64,000 nucleotides of DNA from CBDCUW01 sp965222745 (GTDB lineage: Bacteria; Planctomycetota; Planctomycetia; Pirellulales; Pirellulaceae), in assembly GCA_965222745.1 (NCBI GenBank), contig CBDCUW010000005.1:1922001-1986000 (forward strand), in the 5' to 3' direction. This document shows, piece by piece, positions 25,930-34,598 of this stretch (its first letter is position 1; every line of letters starts with the position of its first letter). The position numbers and the translations under genes are program-made. Below the pieces are notes generated by a model. The model searched no databases. It saw only the letters and a program-made list of their open reading frames with translations, and was not told the origin of the DNA.

Positions 25930-27165
25930 TCACGCTGCCTTGGCGGCCGGCTGTAGGTTTCTGAAATCAGCCACCCTGCGGTTGATGAACTGGCGAAGTC
26001 GTTCGATTTGGTCGTTGGCGTCATACATCAGCACTCGCTGATAAGAAGCTTCGCCCATTTGACGCTGCAGCTTCTTCTCACTGGCCAGCCGTGCCATGTC
26101 GATGCCCATCTGCCGCCAATCGCCTTCATCGCAAAGGTAGCCGTTGTGTCCTTCGATCACCTGGTCGACGATACCTGCATGGCGCGTGGAAACAATGGGC
26201 AAACTTGCCGCCATTGCTTCACCGATCACCACCGGCCAACCTTCCTTGTCGCCGTTGGGAGCGGTACGAGAGTGCTGCACCAGCACGTCGGCGCGAGCCA
26301 TTTCTTCGATCACTCCTGAGGGAGTCAATGTGCCTTGGAACTCAACCGCGTCGGCAAGCGATGACGGCTGCGTCTTGGTCCACTCAATGCACTCGTCACG
26401 AAGCGGCCCAAATCCAGCCATCCGCAGCCGAGCCTGAGGATGCTGCTGATGACAGTGCTGAAACGCTTTCAAGACCGACATCGGATCCTTTTTCTCCGTG
26501 AAGCGACCCACGAAGAGAAAAACGCATCCCTTTTTCCGCGGCGGTGACGAAGACCGAACTCGCCTCACCATCGAGGCGATATCACCGACCGGCGCACCAC
26601 ATGGAATCAGGGCAATCGATTCCTCGTCGACTCCCTGTTCCAACAGAAAATCGTATTGGTACCGGGCGACCACAATCATGCCGGCAAACGGGTGCCAATG
26701 GGATTGCAGCGATCGAAGATACCGCTTCTTGTTCAGTCGCGTGCTGATGTCAAAGCCGTGGAAATGAGCGAACACCGGAATCCCCAGCGGCCGACTGGCA
26801 ACCTCGGCGATCATTGCATAATGGCCGAATTGCCCAAGCACCGCTTCGGCTTTGCACTCGCGGAGCTGCTTGCGCATCCAACGGTTGAACGAACCGCCAA
26901 ACCGCTCGCCGCCGGTGCGCGGAGTCAGCACGGCATCGACGATGCGTTTCCAACCCTTCAATTGGTTGTGGTACTGATCGGGAACGAGCCGAATATCGGT
27001 GTTGGGTAGGGGAAATTGATCCTGATTCAAGTACTCCCAGGTGATGATCGTTTTCACTTGATCATCGAGCCTGGCGAATTGGCGGTGCATCCAAACGTTA
27101 CTGGGTTGGCCAACCCAAGGTGTGAACGCGGCAATGTTTGGTCTGAATTCAGATCGGCCTAGCAT
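25930..27165 (-). CDS. Glycosyltransferase family 4
   Basis: A 411-residue GT-B fold transferase. The N-terminal half has VLGQFGHYAMIAEVASRP and FAHFHGFD. The C-terminal nucleotide-sugar domain has FLFVGRFTEKKDPMSVLKAF, RMAGFGPLRDE and the E-x7-E motif EGWPVVIGE followed by AMAASLPIVSTRHAGIVDQV. It would transfer a sugar from an NDP-sugar or similar donor to a glycan or lipid acceptor. The ATG at 27165 is the start used; a GTG at 27210 would add 15 residues. It is downstream of the ECF sigma gene on the same strand (167 bp gap) and may be part of its transcript or regulon. Confidence 0.92.
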   Translation of the reverse strand: MLGRSEFRPNIAAFTPWVGQPSNVWMHRQFARLDDQVKTIITWEYLNQDQFPLPNTDIRLVPDQYHNQLKGWKRIVDAVLTPRTGGERFGGSFNRWMRKQLRECKAEAVLGQFGHYAMIAEVASRPLGIPVFAHFHGFDISTRLNKKRYLRSLQSHWHPFAGMIVVARYQYDFLLEQGVDEESIALIPCGAPVGDIASMVRRVRSSSPPRKKGCVFLFVGRFTEKKDPMSVLKAFQHCHQQHPQARLRMAGFGPLRDECIEWTKTQPSSLADAVEFQGTLTPSGVIEEMARADVLVQHSRTAPNGDKEGWPVVIGEAMAASLPIVSTRHAGIVDQVIEGHNGYLCDEGDWRQMGIDMARLASEKKLQRQMGEASYQRVLMYDANDQIERLRQFINRRVADFRNLQPAAKAA

Positions 27166-27332
27166 CTTGAAAAACCCGCTGGGAAGAAGGAGTCGACTCC
27201 CCAGCACCACTCGACCGATCCGATGGCCGGAAGCGGCGAAAACCGCGGGAGATCACTTCCGATCGATACACGCCTGCCGATCGTATCACCGCTTCTAGAA
27301 AACCAGCCGAATGGTCGTCAAGCTTGATTGTG

Positions 27333-27953
27333 TTATTGCCCCTCTTCACTGGCCATGGAGGTCCATATTTCCCGAATCACTTTCAATTTGCGTTCGACCG
27401 AACGGAGCGAAATCCCCATCTGTCCGGCAATTTCCTCGTTGGCGTATCCCTCAAAACGCAGGCTGGCCACTTGCCGAAGCGAATCGTCGGGCAGCAGTTC
27501 AAACATCCCCCGCTGTTGTTCCTCCATCAAAGTAAGGAATTCGGGAGTGGGCTGGTGATGAACAAACTGGTCAAGTCCTCCCGCACCATCGCTGTCGTGG
27601 CCGCCGACGATCGACTCGCCGCGGAGGTCGGTACCTCCTCTCTTTTTCGCTGTCTGCTTGCGAATCTGATCGACCGCCTTCATGCCGGTGATGGCGGTGA
27701 GAAGTTTCCAGAGGTCGTCACGATCGTTCAATTGCTTGAACCGTCCCGCGGCGGCACCGCGGCACAAACTGTCAAACACGCTGATAGCAACGTCTTCTTC
27801 ATCAGCGATCCGGCGCGGCGCCGCCCCCAACCGCCTGGCGGCGACGCGGACGAGTTGTCCAAAGTATCGCTCCCAAATCTTCTGCGACGCAGCATCCTGG
27901 CCATCTTTCAGGTTTCCGATCCAAGCGGTGACCGAATCAGCACGAGACTCCAT
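27333..27953 (-). CDS. ECF-type sigma factor (planctomycete ECF family)
   Basis: A 206-residue sigma factor of the Sigma70_ECF type common in planctomycetes. Region 2 is at about 5-90 (IWERYFGQLVRVAARRLG, DEEDVAISVFDSLCRG, LWKLLTAITGMKAVDQIRKQ). Region 4 is at about 150-200 (LRQVASLRFEGYANEEIAGQMGISLRSVERKLKVIREIW). The ATG at 27953 has GAGAGG 7 bp upstream; in-frame ATGs at 27971 and 27989 are alternatives. It lies 127 bp downstream of a Ser/Thr kinase gene on the same strand: the second kinase-ECF pair in the window. Confidence 0.93.
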   Translation of the reverse strand: MESRADSVTAWIGNLKDGQDAASQKIWERYFGQLVRVAARRLGAAPRRIADEEDVAISVFDSLCRGAAAGRFKQLNDRDDLWKLLTAITGMKAVDQIRKQTAKKRGGTDLRGESIVGGHDSDGAGGLDQFVHHQPTPEFLTLMEEQQRGMFELLPDDSLRQVASLRFEGYANEEIAGQMGISLRSVERKLKVIREIWTSMASEEGQ

Positions 27954-28080
27954 GAGATTGCCTCTCGACATGACGTTGGAAAGTTTCACTCGCCGCCACA
28001 GTCTAACCGAACTGCCTGTCCGGGTTATTCCCCCACATTCCGCTGCGTTCTACAGGCGGGCTGCCTGCGGCGACCGATCA

Positions 28081-29571
28081 CTAAAAGTCCTCGTGGCTAA
28101 CCGCAAGCTCCGGTACAGGCCTGGCCCAGGCGGCGATTTTTTCCAGATCCAAACTACGATCGGCGACCATCGGATGCAGAGCCGATTGCAGATTAGCACA
28201 CAACTCTCCGCTCGCGTCGACCGCCGGCCACGACGAACTGGGACTGCGAAGTTTGTCATCAAGAAACTGCGAAGATTCCTCGGCTTGGAAAAGACGTTTG
28301 CCCGACAACAGTTCATAAGCAACACAGCCAAAGGAATACCAATCGCAGTGCGGCCCGACGTTCGCCATCATGAATTGTTCAGGAGGCATGTAGGCGGGGG
28401 TCCCCACACAGTCTTGATCGCAACCGTCCGATTCGATCAGTCGCGAGAGGCCAAAGTCGGTGATCGCAATGTGTCCGGTTTGATCGATCAGCACATTGGC
28501 CGGTTTGAGATCAAGGTGCAACACACCTTGCCGATGTGCCTGGGCCAATCCGGCAGCAATCTGGCCCAGGGCGCCACGCGCGGTTGCTTCGGCAATCCGG
28601 CCATGTCTTCGCAACACCTGCCGAAGATCGGCCCCATCGTACAAGTCCAAAACAATGAATCTGGTTCGATAGGCAACGAAGTGTCCTCGCAGCGCCACGA
28701 TGTTGGGATGTTGCAACTGACGCAACAGTTCGACTTCCTGGTCAAAACGCGACACGACACGCGGGCTGTAGATGAAACGGTGTCGCAACATCTTGAGCGC
28801 CCGGCTGCTTCCTGTCTCTTCGTCTTCGGCCGAGTAGACGACGCCCATCGCGCCGCTGCTGATGCAATGCTGAAGCCGGTAGCCACCCAACGACTTGCCA
28901 CACAAGGCATCCTTTCGGCGGTGCCCCAAACGGTCGCTTACCAGTTGGCTGAGAGCAATTTCAACTTCCGGCCAGGCGTTGCGAAGCGAATCAAATTTCT
29001 CCACCGGCAACACCAACGCTTGAACCGGCGAGGTGGCAACGACGTCGGCCGAACAGGGATACCCGGTCAACATCGACATTTCACCCAACACTGAACCGGC
29101 GCCGTCGGTGTCGATCTCATGCCGGTCGGCGCCCTCACCCGCGATCACCTGCACCGTACCCTCGGCAATCAGAAACAATCCCACGGCACGGTTTCCCGAA
29201 CGAAGCAGGGCGTCACCCGCCTGGTACTGACGTGCCTCGATGCTGGCCGCCAACGAAACTTTCAATTCCCGCGACAACTGCTGAAACGTTTCGCACTCGA
29301 TCACCGTCTGCCAAGATTGAGGATCGATACCTTCGGGAATCGATTGGGTATTCGGACCTTGCAAGTGGGGGGGCGAACCCAACTCCTGTTGAATCGCTTC
29401 CAGCTCTTGCCGCAACCACGATCTCATTTCGGGATCGACCCGCTGTAACCACGAATCAAGATCCACCGGGTCATCGTCACCACTGGCATCCCCGGAACGA
29501 AGCGCCTGTTCAAACTCGTCACAGATCGCGTCCAAGTTGGCGACCGCTTTGGCTTGGGATCTTAATTCCAT
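28081..29571 (-). CDS. Ser/Thr protein kinase with cyclic-nucleotide-binding domain
   Basis: A 496-residue soluble kinase. After an N-terminal helical region, residues about 95-215 form a cNMP-binding (CAP_ED) fold: FLIAEGTVQVIAG and GSVLGEMSMLTGYPCSADVVA, with the phosphate-binding cassette region recognisable although the usual R-x-A is replaced by PCSADV. The kinase domain (about 228-490) has SSGAMGVVY, ALKML, HLDLKPANV (H352-L-D354; HLD in place of HRD), DFGLSR and GTPAYMPPEQ. The Arg-to-Leu change in the catalytic loop marks a non-RD kinase. It probably lies upstream of the ECF sigma gene in one transcript; no membrane helix is seen. Confidence 0.92.
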   Translation of the reverse strand: MELRSQAKAVANLDAICDEFEQALRSGDASGDDDPVDLDSWLQRVDPEMRSWLRQELEAIQQELGSPPHLQGPNTQSIPEGIDPQSWQTVIECETFQQLSRELKVSLAASIEARQYQAGDALLRSGNRAVGLFLIAEGTVQVIAGEGADRHEIDTDGAGSVLGEMSMLTGYPCSADVVATSPVQALVLPVEKFDSLRNAWPEVEIALSQLVSDRLGHRRKDALCGKSLGGYRLQHCISSGAMGVVYSAEDEETGSSRALKMLRHRFIYSPRVVSRFDQEVELLRQLQHPNIVALRGHFVAYRTRFIVLDLYDGADLRQVLRRHGRIAEATARGALGQIAAGLAQAHRQGVLHLDLKPANVLIDQTGHIAITDFGLSRLIESDGCDQDCVGTPAYMPPEQFMMANVGPHCDWYSFGCVAYELLSGKRLFQAEESSQFLDDKLRSPSSSWPAVDASGELCANLQSALHPMVADRSLDLEKIAAWARPVPELAVSHEDF

Positions 29572-29953
29572 GAACGACACCGGCTGAAAAACGTCGGCAG
29601 AACCCGCTGACCATCGGAAAATCGGCGGTCACAACTTCTCAATGATACCGTGACAAAACGATACAGTGATCCGTTCGCCCCAGGTCGCTCATCGAAGCGC
29701 AACGCAGCCTGAAAGGCGTGAGGGTATTGCTTTTTGCAGACTGGTGGCCGGCACGACGTGAAAGCGTCAAGGCCCCAAAGCCTCCCTGATGGGTGGTTTG
29801 AATTAATCCAACTGAGTTCCACTGGTAACGGTAACAGGTTAAGTTGAACCAGTCGTTCGCAAGATGAGGGCCCCGACAATCCTGAAACAAAATCTTCTGC
29901 AAATAGTATCGCTCTCGCACTTCATTCTTGGTGTGACTCTTGTTAAACTCATG
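29572..29953. other. Gene-free stretch upstream of the candidate small RNA
   Basis: These 382 bp hold the unseen promoter of the minus-strand kinase and, at the right end, a weak rightward promoter candidate: TTCATT (29921-29926), 17 bp, TAAACT (29944-29949). The open frames here lack codon character and signals. No tmRNA, RNase P, SRP or 6S signature was recognised. Confidence 0.5.
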
Positions 29954-30032
29954 ATGTCGATGGGCGCCGCACTGCCTTGCGGTCGTGGTGCAACGTGCCC
30001 CATGCACCACCCCGCCCATCGACATTTTTTTT
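29954..30032 (+). ncRNA. Candidate structured small RNA ending in an intrinsic terminator
   Basis: A three-way junction can be drawn. Basal stem of 13 perfect pairs (29954-29966 with 30013-30025), hairpin CCGCA/TGCGG (29967-29982), hairpin GTGGTGCA/TGCACCAC (29985-30010), then eight T residues (30025-30032). The T-tract faces right, yet no rightward gene lies between 25892 and here, so a transcript ending here must start in the preceding intergenic DNA. A weak promoter places +1 at about the foot of the stem. No known RNA family was recognised; it could also be only a terminator. Confidence 0.55.
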
Positions 30033-30041
30033 AAACTCAAC

Positions 30042-30075
30042 AAGGCCGGCGAATTGATTCGCCGGCCTTTTTTTT
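30042..30075 (+). terminator. Rho-independent terminator
   Basis: A 12-bp perfect stem AAGGCCGGCGAA/TTCGCCGGCCTT with TTGA loop, followed by a run of eight T (30068-30075). It lies 10 bp after the T-tract of the preceding structure and 85 bp before the Gfo/Idh gene, insulating it from upstream transcription. Confidence 0.85.
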
Positions 30076-30159
30076 GATTCGGCTATTGGATTTGGCCAAC
30101 TGCCGCCCGGTGCGATCTAGTACGATTCTCTCTGCACCAACCGAGGGAACAAAACCAAT

Positions 30160-31473
30160 ATGAACGATCGTCAACAGCTCCATCGCCGGTCCTTTCTGCA
30201 AAGTTCGCTCGTCGGCGGACTGCTTGCCGGCGGGGTCGGCTTTCACCAGCAAGCGGCCCGTGCGGAAGAGAAGCCACACCACAAAGTGGAACGGCTTGGC
30301 GTCGGCTGTATCGGGCTTCGTTACCAGGGCAGCGTGATCGCGCACAAAGCCAATATGTATGGGGATATCGTCGCCGTGTGCGACGTCGACAAGAACGTTC
30401 GCGATCCGGTCAAATCGGCGTTTGGAAGTACGCCACGTGATTTCGAAAACTATCAAGATCTGCTCGCCCGCAGCGATGTGGACGTGGTCACCATCGGCAC
30501 TCCCGATCACTGGCACACCAAAATGATCATCGATGCCTGTCGGGCAGGCAAAGATGTGTACTGCGAAAAACCGTTGACGCTGACCATCGACGAAGGCAAG
30601 CAGCTTCGAAAGGTTGTCCAAGAGACAGGTCGTGTTGTCCAAGTCGGTTCATGGCAACGGTCCGATCATCGATTTCGGCAAGCGGTCGAAATGGTTCGTC
30701 AAGGACGTGTCGGAAAACTGCAACGAGTCGACGTTATCTTGGGAAAAAACAAAACGGGCGGACCTTTTCCCAAACGTCCCGTACCGATCAACTTCAATTG
30801 GGATCTGTGGCAAGGCCAAACACCAGATGTCCCCTACATCGAGGAACGTGCTCACTACACTTTTCGTTGGTGGTACGAATACTCCGGTGGCCAAATGACC
30901 GACTGGGGAGCCCACCATCTGGATATCGCCCAGTGGGCCATCGATTCGTTGCCGGTCGAAATCGATGGCCAGGCGAAGCTGCCTGGCGTTACCGACGGCT
31001 ACAACGTTGCCACCGATTTCGATGCCAACTACACGTTTGCCAACGGCGTCACGATGACTGTCGGCGATACCGGCCGCAACGGAATCATGTTCAACGGCGA
31101 CCAGGGCCGCATCTTTGTCAACCGCGGCAGCCTGCAAGGAAAAGCGGTGGAGCAATTACCGGCCAATCCGCTGGGAAGAACCGATTGGAAAGCATACAGG
31201 TTTGACAACCTGGACCGCCCCGAGCGGGCAGGCAAACTCGACGCGATCATCAATCACATGGGCAATTTTTTCGATTGCATCGAAACTCGTCACCTCCCTG
31301 TCTCTGATATCGAAAGCCAACATCGCAGCGTCAGCACTTGCCATCTGGGCAACATCTCGATGCGACTGGGCCGCAAGTTGAAATGGAATCCCGAATCGGA
31401 AACTTTCATCGGCGACGCCGAAGCCGATTCGTGGCTGCGGCGAGACCAACGAAGCGGTTTCGAAACGGTCTAG
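30160..31473 (+). CDS. Tat-exported Gfo/Idh/MocA oxidoreductase
   Basis: A 437-residue protein. LHRRSFLQSSLVGGLLAGG is a Tat signal with cleavage after about residue 35. The NAD(P)-binding fold has LGVGCIGLRYQG and IVAVCDVDKNV, the TIGTPDHWHTKM strand, and the conserved CEKPLTLTIDEG (EKP lysine). The C-terminal alpha/beta domain has GGQMTDWGAHHLDIAQWA with probable catalytic His. This secreted subfamily (ending W..E.E.F.GD.EA..WL.R..R) is typical of planctomycetes and acts on sugars; the substrate is unknown. ATG 30160 has GAGGGA upstream. Its likely partner is the isomerase 110 bp downstream. Confidence 0.92.
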   Translation: MNDRQQLHRRSFLQSSLVGGLLAGGVGFHQQAARAEEKPHHKVERLGVGCIGLRYQGSVIAHKANMYGDIVAVCDVDKNVRDPVKSAFGSTPRDFENYQDLLARSDVDVVTIGTPDHWHTKMIIDACRAGKDVYCEKPLTLTIDEGKQLRKVVQETGRVVQVGSWQRSDHRFRQAVEMVRQGRVGKLQRVDVILGKNKTGGPFPKRPVPINFNWDLWQGQTPDVPYIEERAHYTFRWWYEYSGGQMTDWGAHHLDIAQWAIDSLPVEIDGQAKLPGVTDGYNVATDFDANYTFANGVTMTVGDTGRNGIMFNGDQGRIFVNRGSLQGKAVEQLPANPLGRTDWKAYRFDNLDRPERAGKLDAIINHMGNFFDCIETRHLPVSDIESQHRSVSTCHLGNISMRLGRKLKWNPESETFIGDAEADSWLRRDQRSGFETV

Positions 31474-31503
31474 GAAGTAGCGAATCATACATAGCGAATA
31501 GCA

Positions 31504-31545
31504 GATAGTGGATAGTGGATAGTGGATAGTGGATAGTGGATAGTG
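31504..31545 (+). repeat. Heptanucleotide tandem repeat (GATAGTG x 6)
   Basis: Six perfect copies of GATAGTG, followed by a degenerate copy, lie in the 110-bp gap between the Gfo/Idh gene and the isomerase gene. Seven is not a multiple of three but the tract is non-coding, so copy number would alter spacing rather than frame. Confidence 0.9.
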
Positions 31546-31583
31546 AGTAGCAGGTGGGCAGTAGCGAGGTCAGACGGAATCCT

Positions 31584-32516
31584 ATGCAACAAGCGAAAAT
31601 TGATCGCCGCCAGTTTGGACAGTTTGTTGGCAGCTCCGCGTTGGGGCTCGGAATCGGCGCTGCTTGTTGTGCAGCTGCCCCCTCGGATTTCAAGCCGAAA
31701 TATATCCTCGGCTCCTGCATGTACGGCTACACCTCGCTGGCTGAAATTTTTCCGGAAGTCGCCAAGATCGGCGCCGCCGCGATCGACATCTGGCCGAAGC
31801 CTCACGGCGACCAGCGGGAACAGGTTGACCAAATGGGCGAAGAGACGTTCGCCAAATTGCTGAAACAACACGGCGTCTCGCTGGGCTGTATCACGCAGTA
31901 CAAATTGGGGCCGTTCGCGCTGCAGGATGAGATGCGATTGGCGCAGCGTCTGGGCTGCCAAACGATGGTCACTGGCGGCAAGGGCCCGAAAGGCCTGAAA
32001 GGCAGCGAGTTGAAATCGGCCGTCGGGCAATTCATGGAAAAAATGAAACCACACTTGGAAGTGGCCGAAGAAACTGGCGTGACGATTGCCATCGAAAATC
32101 ACGGCAACAACTTGATCGACTCGCCCGACTCGCTGAAGTGGCTTGCTGAACTTGCCCCCTCGAAAAATCTGGCCGTTGCGCTCGCGCCGTATCACCTGCC
32201 GCAAGACGAATCGTTGATGGCAAATCTGATCAAGACGCTCGGCAACCGCATCGCCATGTTCTATGCCTGGCAACACGGCATGGGATGCATGACCAAGCTT
32301 CCCAAGGATCAGGAATTGCTGCAAATGCCCGGCCGCGGCGATTTGGACTTTGCTCCGTTGTTGGAAGCGCTTGCGGAGATCGATTATCGAGGCTGGACGG
32401 AGATCTTCATGCACCCGGTACCGCGAGGCATTCCCATTCTGGAGACCACCACGCAGGTCACCGAAGAGATCAACCGCGCCGGCAAATACCTGGCAACCTG
32501 TTTGGCCAAAGGCTGA
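31584..32516 (+). CDS. Tat-exported sugar isomerase/epimerase (TIM barrel)
   Basis: A 310-residue xylose isomerase-like protein with Tat signal KIDRRQFGQFVGSSALGLG. Barrel motifs include LGSCMYGYTSLAEIFPEV, AAAIDIWPK, VTIAIENHGNNLI (metal Glu), NLAVALAPYHLPQ, MFYAWQHG and GWTEIFMHPVPRG (second Glu). It probably works with the upstream Gfo/Idh oxidoreductase, a pairing often seen in planctomycetes. The ATG at 31584 begins the Tat signal. Confidence 0.88.
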   Translation: MQQAKIDRRQFGQFVGSSALGLGIGAACCAAAPSDFKPKYILGSCMYGYTSLAEIFPEVAKIGAAAIDIWPKPHGDQREQVDQMGEETFAKLLKQHGVSLGCITQYKLGPFALQDEMRLAQRLGCQTMVTGGKGPKGLKGSELKSAVGQFMEKMKPHLEVAEETGVTIAIENHGNNLIDSPDSLKWLAELAPSKNLAVALAPYHLPQDESLMANLIKTLGNRIAMFYAWQHGMGCMTKLPKDQELLQMPGRGDLDFAPLLEALAEIDYRGWTEIFMHPVPRGIPILETTTQVTEEINRAGKYLATCLAKG

Positions 32517-32570
32517 CGCAAAGTTCCACCGCAACCGATGGTTCGTCGCTATCTACCACCAAGAGCCGGA

Positions 32571-33170
32571 TCACTTTTGAGGACGACGGCACCGGGGAAG
32601 GAGCCGGCCGCTTTTTTCCATGTACGCCTGATACTGCTGAGGAAATTGGTCGAGCATCATCTGTTCTTCGATGGGGACTCGTACAAAGTACATCAACGCA
32701 AACACGACCACGACCGTCCATCCCGCCAGCCAGTTATTGAGCAGCAATCCTTGCGCGATGCTGAACAGCCAAATTGCGGCATACATCGGATGCCGTATTC
32801 GCCGGTAAACTCCGTGTTGGATCACCTCGTGACCCTTTCGCAACTCGAGGGACGCGGACCAGTTCAACCCCAAGTCGGCGTGGGATCGCCAGAATAGCCA
32901 CAGGCCGGCGACCATCACTGGTAGGCCAAACCAGTGCGCCAGCTCTGGTAATGCATAGTCCGCGAACGAAAACAGCGGCGTGAACAGGTAGATGACAGGG
33001 AACAAAAGACTGGTGACGATCACCCCCGAGAGCAATGCCTTTTCTTGAAAGCCGATTCGGCGATCGATTGCCTCATTCTGCTTAGTACGACTTGCGAATC
33101 GGCCGCGAATGGTCAAATAAATTGCGAATCCGGTGACGAAAACGAGATTCCACGGCTCGAAGAATGACAA
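32571..33170 (-). CDS. Isoprenylcysteine carboxyl methyltransferase-like membrane protein
   Basis: A 199-residue protein with about five hydrophobic helices and the ICMT/PEMT signature in the C-terminal half: HGVYRRIRHPMYAAIWLF, then EEQMMLDQFPQQYQAYMEKSGRLLP, which form the SAM-binding site. The acceptor is unknown; bacterial members methylate lipids or small molecules rather than prenylated proteins. The start is a TTG at 33170 with AGGAA 7 bp upstream. It is divergent from the VOC-ArsR-SRPBCC module, sharing a palindrome-containing spacer. Confidence 0.88.
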   Translation of the reverse strand: MSFFEPWNLVFVTGFAIYLTIRGRFASRTKQNEAIDRRIGFQEKALLSGVIVTSLLFPVIYLFTPLFSFADYALPELAHWFGLPVMVAGLWLFWRSHADLGLNWSASLELRKGHEVIQHGVYRRIRHPMYAAIWLFSIAQGLLLNNWLAGWTVVVVFALMYFVRVPIEEQMMLDQFPQQYQAYMEKSGRLLPRCRRPQK

Positions 33171-33208
33171 CGGAATGTTCCTGGTCGAAGTGGCTTGTAC
33201 CCCAAGGT

Positions 33209-33250
33209 ATTGTAGTTTACAATTTGATTAACTATTTCTCAATAGAGAAA
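33209..33250. promoter_or_regulatory. Two palindromes in the ICMT/VOC divergent region, candidate ArsR operators
   Basis: ATTGTA-GTT-TACAAT (33209-33223) and TTTCTC-AATA-GAGAAA (33235-33250) are perfect inverted repeats just before the module that encodes an ArsR-type repressor. A candidate promoter, TTTACA (33216-33221), 17 bp, then TCAATA, would overlap both. Autoregulation by the ArsR protein is the natural reading. Confidence 0.5.
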
Positions 33251-33273
33251 CCATAATTCCTGGAGTCAAAGCC

Positions 33274-33723
33274 ATGAAACCGACACCCAAGGGGTGGCCG
33301 CGCATCTCTTCCGCAGTCTTTTACGACGACGCTGTCGCGGCCATCGATTGGCTTTGCGAAGCCTTTGGTTTCGAAGTGAGGATGAAAGTCGAAGGAGACG
33401 ACGGACGTATCATGCATTCCGAACTGACCTTTGGCGAGGGGCTCGTCATGGTTGCCGACGCGGCAGTGAAGGCGGAGGGTAGCAAGCCGACGCCAAGCAA
33501 GAGCCCGCGATCTCTAGGGGGAACGAACACACAATCGCTTTGTGTCTACGTGGATGATGCCGACGATCATTGCAACCAAGCTCGCGCGGCAGGCGCGAAA
33601 ATTACCGATGAGCCGACGACACATGACTACGGTGAGGATTACTGGGCCGACCGTACCTATCGGGCAGAAGATATTGAGGGTCATCAATGGTGGTTCATAC
33701 AACGAGTCCGTTCGTCTGACTAG
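33274..33723 (+). CDS. VOC-family (glyoxalase/PhnB-like) protein
   Basis: A 149-residue protein with two beta-alpha-beta-beta-beta modules: ISSAVFYDDAVAAIDWLCEAFGFEV and LCVYVDDADDHCNQARAAGAKI, ending YRAEDIEGHQWWFIQ. Members bind metal or small molecules; no specific function can be assigned. It is the first gene of a module with an ArsR regulator and an SRPBCC protein, an arrangement found repeatedly in bacteria. Confidence 0.88.
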   Translation: MKPTPKGWPRISSAVFYDDAVAAIDWLCEAFGFEVRMKVEGDDGRIMHSELTFGEGLVMVADAAVKAEGSKPTPSKSPRSLGGTNTQSLCVYVDDADDHCNQARAAGAKITDEPTTHDYGEDYWADRTYRAEDIEGHQWWFIQRVRSSD

Positions 33724-33744
33724 CCGCACTCAAAGAGGGCTCCC

Positions 33745-34101
33745 ATGGACACGCAGCTTCACGAAACGTTTGCCGCCCTCGGCGAGCCACACCGGCTGGC
33801 GGTCGTCCAACTGTTGCGAAAAGAACCGCGCCGACCAGCTGAACTTGCCACGGAATTGTCGATAAGCAGACCATCGCTCAGCCGGCATCTACGAGTCTTA
33901 CGCAAATCTGGACTTGTGGAAGAACAAACGTTGGAAGACGACCTGCGCGGGCGGGTTTATCAACTTCGCCGTGACGCGTTTTCGGAGGTGCAGCAGTGGC
34001 TTAATGAGATGGAGGCGTTTTGGAACGTCCAACTTCAAGCGTTTAAGTCTCACGCCGAAAGTAAGTCAGGTCGAAAGAACTCGAAGAGGGCCCGAAAGTG
34101 A
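33745..34101 (+). CDS. ArsR-family transcriptional regulator
   Basis: A 118-residue winged-helix protein: FAALGEPHRLAVVQLLRKEPRRPAELATEL, recognition helix SRPSLSRHLRVLRKSGLV, then a wing with DLRGRVYQLRRDAF. No metal-binding cysteine motif (CVC) is present, so it belongs to the metal-independent ArsR group that usually accompanies AHSA1/SRPBCC genes. The stop overlaps the next gene's GTG start. Confidence 0.93.
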   Translation: MDTQLHETFAALGEPHRLAVVQLLRKEPRRPAELATELSISRPSLSRHLRVLRKSGLVEEQTLEDDLRGRVYQLRRDAFSEVQQWLNEMEAFWNVQLQAFKSHAESKSGRKNSKRARK

Positions 34102-34598
34102 GCGAGCGAATTGGGTCGTCGGGGGATCAAGTACGCGTTACGGTGCATGTGGCGGTCGAACCTGAGGTCGCATTCCAGGTATTCACGGAGGAGATCGACC
34201 AGTGGTGGCGGCGCGGCTTCAAGTTTCGCGTTTCCGGTAATACCGCTGGCGTGATGCGAATGGAACCAAGGGTGGGAGGACGCCTGTTTGAAACCATCGA
34301 CACCGGGTCCGGGCCTCGCGAAATTGAAACTGGTCGCGTGACCAAGTGGGAGCCGCCGTCCCGACTCGTCTTCGATTGGCGAGGCGTTAACTTCTCGCCC
34401 GACGAGAAAACCGAGGTGGAGGTGGTCTTCGCACAAGTTCAGAGCGGGACCTCGGTGACGGTAACGCACCGTGGCTGGAGCCAACTTCGCCCCGACCATC
34501 CGGCACGTCATGGTCTGTCGAACCAAGAGTTCTGTCACATGCTTGGAATGTGGTGGTCCGATCTTATGACGTCTCTCCGAGAGTTCACAGTTGTCTGA
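34098..34598 (+). CDS. SRPBCC (AHSA1-type) protein
   Basis: A 166-residue START-like hydrophobic-pocket protein: VHVAVEPEVAFQVFTEEIDQWW, FEPR-like RMEPRVGGRLFET, VTKWEPPSRLVFDW, TEVEVVFAQVQSGTSVTVTHRGW. It starts with GTG at 34098, overlapping the ArsR stop by 4 bp. Together with the VOC protein it forms a small regulon whose ligand is unknown. Confidence 0.92.
   Translation: MSERIGSSGDQVRVTVHVAVEPEVAFQVFTEEIDQWWRRGFKFRVSGNTAGVMRMEPRVGGRLFETIDTGSGPREIETGRVTKWEPPSRLVFDWRGVNFSPDEKTEVEVVFAQVQSGTSVTVTHRGWSQLRPDHPARHGLSNQEFCHMLGMWWSDLMTSLREFTVV

Noticed and set aside
29639..30043. 134-codon minus-strand frame
   Set aside because: It reads through the palindromic RNA candidate and terminator region, with no codon or homology signal.
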